NCBI GenBank assembly: GCA_015655565.1
Contig: JAATEU010000273.1
Span: forward strand, 1 to 8,618
Direction: 5' to 3'
Length of the DNA: 8,618 nt
From: Clostridiales bacterium
GTDB lineage: Bacteria > Bacillota > Clostridia > Lachnospirales > Lachnospiraceae
A program made the translations under genes and the position numbers. Shown here piece by piece: positions 1 through 6,908 of this stretch (position 1 is the first letter of the stretch; every line of letters starts with the position of its first letter). Below the pieces are notes generated by a model that ran no database searches, had not been told where the DNA came from, and worked only from the letters and a program-made list of their open reading frames with translations.

Positions 1-456
1 CAGATGAGGATAGACCATATTATTCATAAGAATCCTCTGGAATTATCCGGCGGTCAGGTGCAAAGAGTTGCTTTTGGTTCTACCTTTATTATGGAGCCGG
101 GCATTCTTGTACTGGATGAGTGTACGACGCAGCTGGATCCTTTAGGAAGTGAAGAAATCTTTGATATCGTAAAAGAATTAAATAAAAAAGGAATTACAGT
201 TGTTATGGTAGATCATGATATGGAGCGTGTTGCCCGTTGTGCGGACCGTATTATGGTGCTGGATGGCGGCAAAGTAGTTGCTGTTGATACACCGCATAAG
301 ATATTCACCGATCCTGAAGTTATGTCCCATAATATTGAAATGCCTGATTATGCCAATATATGCCGGGAACTTAAAAAACGCGGTTATTATGACGGAGAGA
401 TAGAAATAGAGGAAAGTCCCGCCATTGCTGCAGTAAAGGAGGCGCTGGCGAAATGA
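1..456 (+). CDS. ecfA: ECF transporter ATPase subunit, C-terminal part (5' end outside window)
   Basis: This is the C-terminal 151 residues of an ABC ATPase; the reading frame is open from base 1, so the start and the Walker A half lie upstream. Numbering from the first visible residue, it shows the signature LSGGQ at 15-19, a Walker B ending in Asp39-Glu40, a QLDP D-loop at 44-47 and the switch His72 in VDHDME. The residue after the catalytic Glu is Cys instead of the usual Pro. The C-terminal tail beyond the H-loop resembles EcfA/CbiO proteins. ATPases of this type pair as heterodimers with EcfT and a substrate-specific S component at the membrane; neither is in the window, so both are probably encoded upstream. 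The TGA stop overlaps the next ATG by 4 bases, which supports a paired ATPase. The imported substrate cannot be told from this subunit. Confidence 0.9.
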   Translation, partial: QMRIDHIIHKNPLELSGGQVQRVAFGSTFIMEPGILVLDECTTQLDPLGSEEIFDIVKELNKKGITVVMVDHDMERVARCADRIMVLDGGKVVAVDTPHKIFTDPEVMSHNIEMPDYANICRELKKRGYYDGEIEIEESPAIAAVKEALAK

Positions 457-1262
457 GAATAGAGCTTAAAGGCATGAAACATGTATATCCTACAGGCGAT
501 GAAGCTCTAAAGGGAGTGGATTTAGTCATTGAAGGAACAGAACCTGTAGCTGTTATTGGTCAGAATGGCGCCGGAAAGACAACCCTTGTAAAGCATTTTA
601 ATGGAATTTTACGTCCTACCTCCGGACAGGTTTTTATTGACGGAGAAGATATTAACAATCGTTCTACAGCACAGTGGTCGAAAGAGGTTGGGTATGTATT
701 CCAGAATCCGGATGATCAGCTTTTCCTTGAGACAGTCCGGAAAGAATTCGAATTTGGTCCGAAACAGATTGGAATGACACAGGCAGAAATTGATAAACAG
801 CTGGAGTTTGTTGCAGATATCTGCAACTTGAAGGATAAATTGGATATGCATCCTTTTGACCTTACAGGTACGGAGAAAAAGTTCTGTACAATTGGTGCTA
901 TTATTATGATGAATCCCAAAGCCATTATCTTTGATGAACCTACTTGCGGGCAGGATGTAGAAGGCAATAAGCGTCTTTGCAGAATTGTGGAAGCACTGAA
1001 GGAAAAAGGAAAACTTTGCATTACGATTTCCCATGATATGAAATTTGTAACAGATAATTTTAAGAGAGCTGTTGTAATGTGTAAAGGTGAAGTGTTATTG
1101 GACGGTGAGATAGCGGAGGTATTTTCAAAGGTTGAGTTATTAAAGAAAAGCTTTGTGTCACCTCCGCCTATTACCAGGGTTGCACAAGGTGCAGGACTTG
1201 AGAAGACTGTATTTTCAACAAAAGCTTTTATGGAAGCTTTTGAAGCAAAAAGGAGGAAATAA
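453..1262 (+). CDS. ecfA: ECF transporter ATPase subunit with degenerate signature motif
   Basis: A complete 269-residue ABC ATPase, the usual EcfA length. Motifs in order: Walker A GQNGAGKT at 36-43, Q-loop Gln84 within VFQNPDDQ (a phrase typical of ECF/cobalt-type ATPases), Walker B ending Asp161-Glu162, and switch His194 in SHDM. The signature motif is degenerate: LTGTE at 137-141 (bases 861-875) where LSGGQ is expected. In an EcfA heterodimer each nucleotide site combines the Walker motifs of one chain with the signature of the other. This predicts one canonical site (these Walker motifs with the LSGGQ of the upstream subunit) and one degenerate site. An AAAGGAGG ribosome site at 435-442 precedes the ATG by 10 bases, and the start overlaps the previous stop as ATGA. 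The next gene begins 3 bases after the stop, so transporter and metabolic genes are probably co-transcribed. Confidence 0.92.
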   Translation: MRIELKGMKHVYPTGDEALKGVDLVIEGTEPVAVIGQNGAGKTTLVKHFNGILRPTSGQVFIDGEDINNRSTAQWSKEVGYVFQNPDDQLFLETVRKEFEFGPKQIGMTQAEIDKQLEFVADICNLKDKLDMHPFDLTGTEKKFCTIGAIIMMNPKAIIFDEPTCGQDVEGNKRLCRIVEALKEKGKLCITISHDMKFVTDNFKRAVVMCKGEVLLDGEIAEVFSKVELLKKSFVSPPPITRVAQGAGLEKTVFSTKAFMEAFEAKRRK

Positions 1263-1265
1263 ATT

Positions 1266-1964
1266 ATGGCAGATGTAAAAGTGCAAATTTACGGAATTAG
1301 AACGGTAGAAGATGCAAGAATGGTTATTGACATGGGCGGGCACCACATTGGAGTATCCTATGGAAAGATAAAACGTACTCCCGGCCAGTTAACCTGTGAA
1401 AAAGCGAGGGAAATATTTGAAGGCGTACAGCCGGAAGCCGTAAAGATTGGTTTAACGGTTGCGGAGGATATAGAGGAAATTACAGAAAACTTAAAGGCAG
1501 TTGTACCGGATGTTTTACATTTATCAGGTGATATTGAAGGAATTACGCCGGATGAAGTACAGGAGCTAAAAAACAGATTTCCGGGACTTAAAATTATGCA
1601 GGCGCTGCCCGTGCTGCAGGGTGTTCCGCTGGAAGAGCAGAAAGTTATTGAGTATGTAAAGCAATATGAAGGTGTATCCGATTTCTTTTTAATTGATACG
1701 AAAGCGGTATCGGCAGCGGATATTGGCGCAACCGGTTTGACCCATGACCGTTCCATTGACAAGGCAATTATTGATAGTACGAAGGTACCGTGCATCATTG
1801 CAGGAGGGTTGGACCCTTCAAATGTTGCGGAGGCAATTCATGAGACAAATCCCTATGGTGTTGATTCTTACAGCTGGACTAATTTTGACCGTCCCGATCC
1901 GGATAAAGGCTGCAAAGATCCAGTTAAATTAAAAGCGTTCATTGAGGCTTCCTTAAATGCGTAG
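1266..1964 (+). CDS. Divergent TrpF-like (phosphoribosylanthranilate isomerase fold) TIM-barrel protein
   Basis: A 232-residue protein, slightly longer than a typical TrpF (about 205-220 residues). It aligns by eye along its length with phosphoribosylanthranilate isomerase: an N-terminal strand VQIYGIRTVEDA (6-17), an Arg37 region, a LIDT strand (142-145), an AGGLDPSNVAEAI helix start (179-191) and a final GVD strand (198-200). Asp144 sits where the general acid of TrpF lies (Asp126 of the Thermotoga enzyme). The catalytic cysteine of the KICGI motif is replaced by Tyr9, and the C-terminal phosphate-binding DVSSG is changed to DSYSW (200-204). Canonical TrpF activity is therefore unlikely. 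No other trp gene is nearby. An AGGAGG site at 1251-1256 lies 9 bases before the ATG. The stop overlaps the downstream kinase start by 8 bases, suggesting these two act in the same pathway. A role as an aldose/ketose-type isomerase on a ribosyl compound is inference. Confidence 0.75.
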   Translation: MADVKVQIYGIRTVEDARMVIDMGGHHIGVSYGKIKRTPGQLTCEKAREIFEGVQPEAVKIGLTVAEDIEEITENLKAVVPDVLHLSGDIEGITPDEVQELKNRFPGLKIMQALPVLQGVPLEEQKVIEYVKQYEGVSDFFLIDTKAVSAADIGATGLTHDRSIDKAIIDSTKVPCIIAGGLDPSNVAEAIHETNPYGVDSYSWTNFDRPDPDKGCKDPVKLKAFIEASLNA

Positions 1965-2919
1965 AGTATTAATTGCCGGAGATGCCAATGTAGATATCAT
2001 TGTGCCTTATCCAAAGTTCTTAAATGCAGAAAAAACAAGAATTGAATATCCCAAACCCTGCCTGCAGGGCGGGGGGACCGCTGCAAATACAGCGGTAGCA
2101 CTTAGCCGTCTCGGTGTTGAAACGGGTTTTCTCGGTTCGATTGGCGATGATCAATACGGAAAATATATACAAAAAGATTTAACAGAAGAAAAAATAGATA
2201 CGGCACAATTAATCGTGGAACCTGAGTTAAATACGGTGGGTGTTTTCGCATTCATTGATGAAACCGGTGAAAGGTATCTTTGGGGATGGCCGAGGGTTGC
2301 TCAGGCATTCAAAATAATTGATGAGAATAAGGTAAATTTTAAAGCTGTTAAAGAAGCCTGCTGGGTTCATTCTTCCGGTATGGCGCTTGTCTATGATACT
2401 TCAGCCCGCCATACAATTACAAAAATATTTAAAGTTGCATATGAAGCGGGAATTCCTACTTCTTTTGATTTAAATCTAAGAGCCGATAATGGAAATTTAG
2501 ATCCCTCCTATAGAACAGCGGTTATGGAAATTATAAAATATTGTTCCTATGTATTAGGTTCAGCAAAGGATGAATTTTATTATTTAGGTGAAAGTGAAGA
2601 TTGGCTGGAAAATGCCGGAGCTTTTGTAACAGAGGATAGAACAATAATAGTCCGTATGGGGAAAGACGGCTCGATAGGACTGGCAAAAGACAAGCAGGCA
2701 CAGGCACCTGCTTACCCGGTGGAGGTTGTAGATACGGTAGGCGCCGGCGATGTATATAATGCAGGTTTTATCGCGGCAAAACTGGAAGGCTGCTCTTTAG
2801 AAGGGTGTTTAAAAATGGGTAATGCGGCAGCCGGTTATACGGTGAATCAAAAAGGGGCGAGAAATTGCCCTCATAGGAAGGAACTGGAAAAATTCATGGG
2901 GAAATACAACTGTATTTAA
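1957..2919 (+). CDS. PfkB-family carbohydrate or nucleoside kinase
   Basis: A 320-residue cytoplasmic kinase of the ribokinase/PfkB superfamily. Visible marks are the N-terminal substrate strand AGDANVDII (7-15), the first family motif beginning at the GGG turn (38-40) with Asn44, and the second motif DTVGAGD (259-265), where Asp265 is the expected catalytic base and the preceding glycines form the anion hole. The C-terminal NAAAGYTVNQKGA stretch is also typical. The family phosphorylates sugars (ribose, fructose, ketodeoxygluconate) or nucleosides (adenosine, pseudouridine) using ATP; the exact substrate is not evident. Its ATG lies inside the end of the TrpF-like gene (8-base overlap), with a modest GAGG site at 1944-1947, so translation is probably coupled. 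Next to a nucleoside hydrolase, phosphorylation of the released pentose or of a derived ketose is the simplest reading. Confidence 0.88.
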   Translation: MRRVLIAGDANVDIIVPYPKFLNAEKTRIEYPKPCLQGGGTAANTAVALSRLGVETGFLGSIGDDQYGKYIQKDLTEEKIDTAQLIVEPELNTVGVFAFIDETGERYLWGWPRVAQAFKIIDENKVNFKAVKEACWVHSSGMALVYDTSARHTITKIFKVAYEAGIPTSFDLNLRADNGNLDPSYRTAVMEIIKYCSYVLGSAKDEFYYLGESEDWLENAGAFVTEDRTIIVRMGKDGSIGLAKDKQAQAPAYPVEVVDTVGAGDVYNAGFIAAKLEGCSLEGCLKMGNAAAGYTVNQKGARNCPHRKELEKFMGKYNCI

Positions 2920-2940
2920 CGAAATCTGCATGGATTGAAT

Positions 2941-2945
2941 GGAGG
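2941..2945 (+). promoter_or_regulatory. Ribosome binding site fixing the nucleoside hydrolase start
   Basis: GGAGG lies 10 bases before the ATG at 2956. An in-frame ATG also exists at 2935, but it precedes this site and has no Shine-Dalgarno of its own. Starting at 2956 also begins the protein with MKKVILDCDPG, the normal N-terminus of the family. Confidence 0.8.
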
Positions 2946-2955
2946 TATCAGGAAA

Positions 2956-3927
2956 ATGAAGAAAGTAATATTGGATTGTGATCCGGGACATGATGATGCC
3001 TTTGGCATTATGCTTGCGGTACGGCATCTTGAGGTACTGGGAATTACAACCATTGGGGGAAATTGTACACTTGATAAGGTAACCGTAAATGCATTAAAAG
3101 TACTTGAAGTATTGGAAAGAAGTGATATTCCGGTATATCCGGGTCATTCCTGTCCCATGGTGGCTCCTTTAGTGACCGCCCCCCAATTCCATGGAGTATC
3201 CGGCATGGACGGCCCGGTGCTTCCGGAACCGGAGGTTCAGGCACAAAAGAAGCATGCGGTAGATTACATGATAGAAACAGTTATGAATACGGAGGATGTG
3301 ACGTTAATTGCGACAGGACCTTTGACTAATATTGCAGCTGCAATTAACAGAGAGCCGCGTATCGTTGAAAGAGTGAAAGAATTAAGTATTATGGGTGGTT
3401 CCGTAACATATGGCAACTGGACGCCGGCAGCCGAGTTTAATATTTTCGTTGATCCGGAAGCGGCATACCGGGTATTTAATTCCGGCATGCATGTAAAAAT
3501 GAGCGGTGTTAACTTAACAAGGCAGTGCTGCCTCACGGCAGAGCATATCGGGAAGTTCAGGGAGATCGGTACAAAGGCAGCAAATCTGGCGGCGGATTTA
3601 ACAGAATTCTTTCTTGATTCCACCGTGAAAAGTGCGGCACTTTCAGGAGCCAATATGCATGACGCCTGTGCGGTTGCCTGGATTATTAATCCGGATTTGA
3701 TTAAAGCGGCAGATATGCATATTGATATAGAATTAAAGGGTGAATTGACAAGGGGAATGACGGTATGTGATTACAGACATTTAAGGGGAACAGATCCAAT
3801 GGTTGATCTCTGCCGTGTTCCGACAATGGAGGCAAGAGGAAAACAACCCAATGCAGAAGCTGCCCTGGAGTTAGACTTTGATGGTTTCCTTAATTTGTTA
3901 TATGGTACATTAAAGAGTTATAACTGA
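2956..3927 (+). CDS. Nucleoside hydrolase, inosine/uridine-preferring (IunH) family
   Basis: A 323-residue enzyme that hydrolyses the N-glycosidic bond of ribonucleosides, giving free base and ribose in the cytoplasm. The family calcium/ribose site is intact: Asp9, Asp13 and Asp14 in DCDPGHDD, Asn36 in GGN, His79 in FHGVSGM, Asn154, Glu160 and Asn162 in the GNWTPAAEFNIF stretch, and His235-Asp236 in MHDACAVAW. These correspond, from memory of the Crithidia enzyme, to Asp10, Asp14, Asp15, Asn39, His82, His241 and Asp242. The segment before MHD lacks the tyrosines found there in the Crithidia enzyme, so base preference may differ. The start at 2956 is chosen for its ribosome site and family alignment. 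A 36-base gap separates it from the kinase. A dedicated hydrolase for a modified nucleoside (for example a queuosine-hydrolase-like role, known for IunH relatives in Clostridia) is possible, but no tRNA-guanine transglycosylase is in the window. Confidence 0.93.
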   Translation: MKKVILDCDPGHDDAFGIMLAVRHLEVLGITTIGGNCTLDKVTVNALKVLEVLERSDIPVYPGHSCPMVAPLVTAPQFHGVSGMDGPVLPEPEVQAQKKHAVDYMIETVMNTEDVTLIATGPLTNIAAAINREPRIVERVKELSIMGGSVTYGNWTPAAEFNIFVDPEAAYRVFNSGMHVKMSGVNLTRQCCLTAEHIGKFREIGTKAANLAADLTEFFLDSTVKSAALSGANMHDACAVAWIINPDLIKAADMHIDIELKGELTRGMTVCDYRHLRGTDPMVDLCRVPTMEARGKQPNAEAALELDFDGFLNLLYGTLKSYN

Positions 3928-3935
3928 TGAAATGT

Positions 3936-3940
3936 GAGGA
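3936..3940 (+). promoter_or_regulatory. Ribosome binding site of the EamA exporter gene
   Basis: GAGGA ends 6 bases before the ATG at 3947. A TTG in the same frame at 3941 directly abuts this site and is too close to be used, so the ATG is preferred. Confidence 0.65.
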
Positions 3941-3946
3941 TTGCTA

Positions 3947-4870
3947 ATGAGTTCGAATTCCAGAAAGTATACTATCTTTGGTTTCATAACCATCCTTATA
4001 TGGGGTACAAGTTCGGTTTTTACCAGAACCTTAAGTACGAGCCTCGGTGCATTCACAGCTGCTGCACTTGTCAACTTTATAGGCGGTATCGCAGTGCTTT
4101 TACGGCAGTCTTTAACAGGAAGCGGTATAAAAGATTGGAAAAAAGTCCCCCGCCTTTATTGGCCCTCATGTGGTTTTTTATTTATATTGTATACCTCTTC
4201 TTCTTATGTATCCATGAACATGGTAGCAAACGAGGAAGCGGTGGTAACCCTTGTGCTGATACGTTTTTTATGGCCTTTGTTTACCTTGATATTTACGGTT
4301 CCGATTTTGAAAGAAAAAGCATCACCATGGCTGATTGGCGGAGTTTCCTTAAGCTTTATCGGTATAGTAGTGGCAAAGCTTGGGAATGGTCTTTTTGACT
4401 TGCCTAATTTTGTAAAGAACATTACAAGTGAAGATGATATGCCGGCATTTTTATTGGGTTTTGTTGTGGCAATTTCCTGGAGTTTATATACAAATTTAAC
4501 AAAGAAATTTATTGGTACCAAAGATGCAGACGGCGTTGGCATATATATGGTAGGCTCCGGAATCATTCTTGGAATCATTGCTCTTTTTGCGGATGAGCCG
4601 GGAAATTTTTCACCCGGGATTATGGCACAGATCGCTTATGCATCCATTGTGGTAACCTGTATTGCTAATGTTTTGTGGAATTTGGCTATTAAACGCGGAA
4701 ATATGCTGGTCGTTGTGTTGGCATCCAACTTTTTGCCGATTATATCAACCGTTATGACTTCATTGCTGCTTGGCGTATCGATTACGATACCGATTATCCT
4801 GGGGTCTTTCCTGGTGGTTGCCGGAACCAGCTGGAGTAAAAGGTGCTTTCGTAAGGGAGGTATAGATTGA
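3947..4870 (+). CDS. EamA/DMT-superfamily transporter, YddG-like exporter
   Basis: A 307-residue membrane protein with about ten hydrophobic segments (roughly 8-28, 35-53, 70-90, 97-120, 127-144, 166-185, 197-215, 224-246, 252-273 and 277-295), the usual layout of two five-helix EamA repeats. By eye it resembles YddG, the aromatic amino acid exporter of the drug/metabolite transporter superfamily: a FLWPLFTLIF stretch in helix 4, a GNGLFD...NIT loop near 146-160 and WNLAIKRGN at 244-252 followed by a proline-containing helix. DMT proteins of this type usually export small metabolites. Here the likely job is to release an aromatic product such as a nucleobase made by the preceding hydrolase, or less likely to import a substrate. 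The gene starts 19 bases after the hydrolase stop, and its TGA overlaps the TTG start of the phosphatase gene. Confidence 0.85.
   Translation: MSSNSRKYTIFGFITILIWGTSSVFTRTLSTSLGAFTAAALVNFIGGIAVLLRQSLTGSGIKDWKKVPRLYWPSCGFLFILYTSSSYVSMNMVANEEAVVTLVLIRFLWPLFTLIFTVPILKEKASPWLIGGVSLSFIGIVVAKLGNGLFDLPNFVKNITSEDDMPAFLLGFVVAISWSLYTNLTKKFIGTKDADGVGIYMVGSGIILGIIALFADEPGNFSPGIMAQIAYASIVVTCIANVLWNLAIKRGNMLVVVLASNFLPIISTVMTSLLLGVSITIPIILGSFLVVAGTSWSKRCFRKGGID
4853..4860 (+). promoter_or_regulatory. Strong ribosome binding site supporting a TTG start
   Basis: AAGGGAGG lies 6 bases before a TTG at 4867. No ATG is present at the proper distance, and the TTG begins a protein whose ninth residue is the HAD nucleophile, so the non-ATG start is convincing. 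Confidence 0.8.
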
Positions 4871-5517
4871 AATATAATGCAGCGATATTTGATTTTGACG
4901 GCACATTGGCAGATACCGGATCGGATGTTTGGAAATCCATAGAGTATGCCGCCGTGAAATTAGGCGGACATATCGACGGCGGTTTTATGAAAGACGCGGG
5001 CAACCTGGGTGCATCTATGGAAGACATTTTTAAGGCGGTGCGTCCGACTCTTCCAGACAGGTTTTTTTATCAGTTTAAAGAAGAAATAAAGCATCATTAC
5101 CGGTCTGTCAGTGAATATCCTGATACGGATTTATATCCGGGGATTGAAGCATTATTGCTGGGAATGAAGAAAGAAAAGATCCCCCGTTTTATTGTGTCGG
5201 CAAAGCCGTTAATAGCTTTAGAAAGAATTCTATATATGAAAAAGTGGGATGTTTTATTTACGGGCTGGTATTCACAGGAAACGGAAGATGGTATAAAAAT
5301 TTCAAAAAGAGTATTGATTGAACAGTTGAAAAAATGTATATTAGCCGGTTTCCGGCCGGTTTATGTGGGGGATACCTATACAGATGTCATAGCTGCAAGA
5401 GAGAGTCATATTGATTGTATTGCGGCAGTTTATGGAGACGGTAATGTAGATAAATTACTGTCGGAAAAACCGGCTCATGTGATATTAAAAGCATCTGAGC
5501 TGGAGGCGTTTTTTTAA
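4867..5517 (+). CDS. HAD-superfamily phosphatase, phosphoglycolate phosphatase (Gph/PGP) type
   Basis: A 216-residue cytoplasmic phosphohydrolase with all four HAD motifs: nucleophile Asp9 and acid Asp11 in DFDGTLAD, Ser111 in IVSAKP (motif II), Lys147 in KISKR (motif III), and Asp169/Asp173 in GDTYTD (motif IV). The helical cap between residues 16 and about 85 is the C1 type seen in Gph and beta-phosphoglucomutase relatives. Members act on small phosphorylated metabolites such as 2-phosphoglycolate or sugar phosphates; the substrate is not readable. The start is TTG, overlapping the exporter stop as TTGA, so translation is probably coupled. In this cassette it could dephosphorylate a sugar phosphate or clear a damaged side product of the kinase step, which is inference. 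A 26-base gap precedes the dehydrogenase. Confidence 0.88.
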   Translation: MKYNAAIFDFDGTLADTGSDVWKSIEYAAVKLGGHIDGGFMKDAGNLGASMEDIFKAVRPTLPDRFFYQFKEEIKHHYRSVSEYPDTDLYPGIEALLLGMKKEKIPRFIVSAKPLIALERILYMKKWDVLFTGWYSQETEDGIKISKRVLIEQLKKCILAGFRPVYVGDTYTDVIAARESHIDCIAAVYGDGNVDKLLSEKPAHVILKASELEAFF

Positions 5518-5543
5518 TAAAAAAGTTTTTAAGGAGATGTTCT

Positions 5544-6725
5544 ATGTTTCGGGATTTTAATATTTGTATTGATACTAATTTTATTTTTGGAAGGAATGTC
5601 CATCAAAGAGTGGGAGAAGAACTGAAAAAAACCGGTATTAAGACAGTTCTTATTCATCATGACAACGGTCCTTTTTTGTACAAGGATAATCTTTTGGAAG
5701 GAATAAAAGAAGATCTGAATAATCATGGCATTCAAACTTTCGAATTAGGCGGTGTACTGCCAAACCCCAGACTTTCATTGGTTTATGAAGGGATTGAGCT
5801 GGTTAGAAAAAAAGGAATTTCTTTTATTTTGGCTATTGGAGGGGGCAGTGTTATTGATTCGGCAAAAGCAATTGCACTTGGAGCCGTAAATGATTGTGAT
5901 GTATGGGAATTTTTTTATGCCGGAAAGGCGGTGGAAAGCTCTCTTCCGGTTGGTGTTGTTTTGACTTATCCCGCCACAGGAAGTGAGTCAAGTGCCGTAT
6001 CTGTAGTTAATAACGTGGAGAAAGGTGAAAAGTTATTGGTAAGCAGTCCGGTTATCAGGCCTAAGGTTGTATTTATGAATCCTGAGTTAACGTATTCCTT
6101 ACCCGGATTTCTAACGGCCTGCGGTATCGTGGACATGTTTTCTCATATCTGTGAACGTTATTTTACACCGGAGGATGAAATCGGCGTTATTGACCGAATG
6201 GCGGAGGGAATTTTAAAAACTTTGGTTGAAATAGGTCCTAAAGTGCTTGAAGAACCATCTAATTATTTGTATCGTGCAGAGATTATGTGGATCGGCTCCA
6301 TTGCGCATAACAACACGGTTGGTGTAGGACGTGTACAGGATTGGGGTACGCATGAAATCGGAAATGAGCTGAGTGCTATGTATGATACACCGCATGGAGC
6401 TACTCTTTCTATTATTATGGGCGCCTGGATGAAATATGTATATGAAAAAAAGCCCGGGAGATTTGCAAGATATGCACATGAAATTTTTGATGTACCCTTA
6501 GACGGTAAGAATACGTTAGAAGCAGCCAAAGAAGGAATTTATTGTACGGAAACATATTTTAAATCTCTTGGCATGCCGGTTTCTTTCGGTGATTTTAAAC
6601 TCCCGACGGATCATATTGAAGACATGTTGGATAAGATTGCATTTCGTGGAGAAGATAAGTCAATCGGTGGAATTGTAAGATTAAATCGTGCTGATGTAAG
6701 AAAAATTTACGAAATGGCTTTTTAG
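5544..6725 (+). CDS. Iron-containing alcohol dehydrogenase (YqhD/butanol dehydrogenase-like)
   Basis: A 393-residue group III dehydrogenase that interconverts aldehydes and alcohols with NAD(P)H in the cytoplasm. The dinucleotide loop GGGSVIDSAK is at 99-108. The four metal ligands are Asp197, His201, His270 (in GTHEIGNE) and His284 (in TPHGA), with the same spacing as Asp194/His198/His267/His281 of YqhD. The GVLPNP phrase at 70-75 and PATGSESS at 143-150 are also family marks. Asp40 lies where FucO carries the aspartate that favours NAD over NADP and where YqhD has glycine, hinting at NADH use. AAGGAG at 5531-5536 is 7 bases before the ATG. It is the last gene of the cassette before a 476-base gap. 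It may reduce an aldehyde or sugar aldehyde produced upstream, or regenerate NAD during fermentation of the sugar; no experiment is implied. Confidence 0.92.
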   Translation: MFRDFNICIDTNFIFGRNVHQRVGEELKKTGIKTVLIHHDNGPFLYKDNLLEGIKEDLNNHGIQTFELGGVLPNPRLSLVYEGIELVRKKGISFILAIGGGSVIDSAKAIALGAVNDCDVWEFFYAGKAVESSLPVGVVLTYPATGSESSAVSVVNNVEKGEKLLVSSPVIRPKVVFMNPELTYSLPGFLTACGIVDMFSHICERYFTPEDEIGVIDRMAEGILKTLVEIGPKVLEEPSNYLYRAEIMWIGSIAHNNTVGVGRVQDWGTHEIGNELSAMYDTPHGATLSIIMGAWMKYVYEKKPGRFARYAHEIFDVPLDGKNTLEAAKEGIYCTETYFKSLGMPVSFGDFKLPTDHIEDMLDKIAFRGEDKSIGGIVRLNRADVRKIYEMAF

Positions 6726-6908
6726 GCACAAAACGGATATGTTCCCGGAATTATGACAAAAGATATTATGAAAAATGTGATAGATTAAACTTTACAGTCT
6801 GCAGAATAATAAATTATCATAAAGAATCAGGATTATAAATAAAAATTCCGTGTATTATTTAAGGCTTTGCCGAACATACTCGAAATTTTATAAGAAATAT
6901 ATATAATT

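Noticed and set aside
609..1034. Long open frame on the minus strand within the second ATPase gene.
   Set aside because: It is antisense to a gene with clear ABC motifs and shows no recognisable domain or start signal.
1266..1964. Annotation as tryptophan biosynthesis gene trpF.
   Set aside because: The catalytic Cys and phosphate loop are missing and no trp genes are adjacent; only the fold family is supported.
3934..4398. Alternative-frame open stretch overlapping the exporter gene.
   Set aside because: The other frame encodes a coherent ten-segment EamA protein with a ribosome site; this one has no family features.
1..6725. Queuosine/queuine salvage operon.
   Set aside because: ECF ATPases plus an IunH hydrolase fit, but there is no tRNA-guanine transglycosylase or QueT-like S component in the window, and kinase, dehydrogenase and phosphatase suggest catabolism. 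It stays open only as an alternative.
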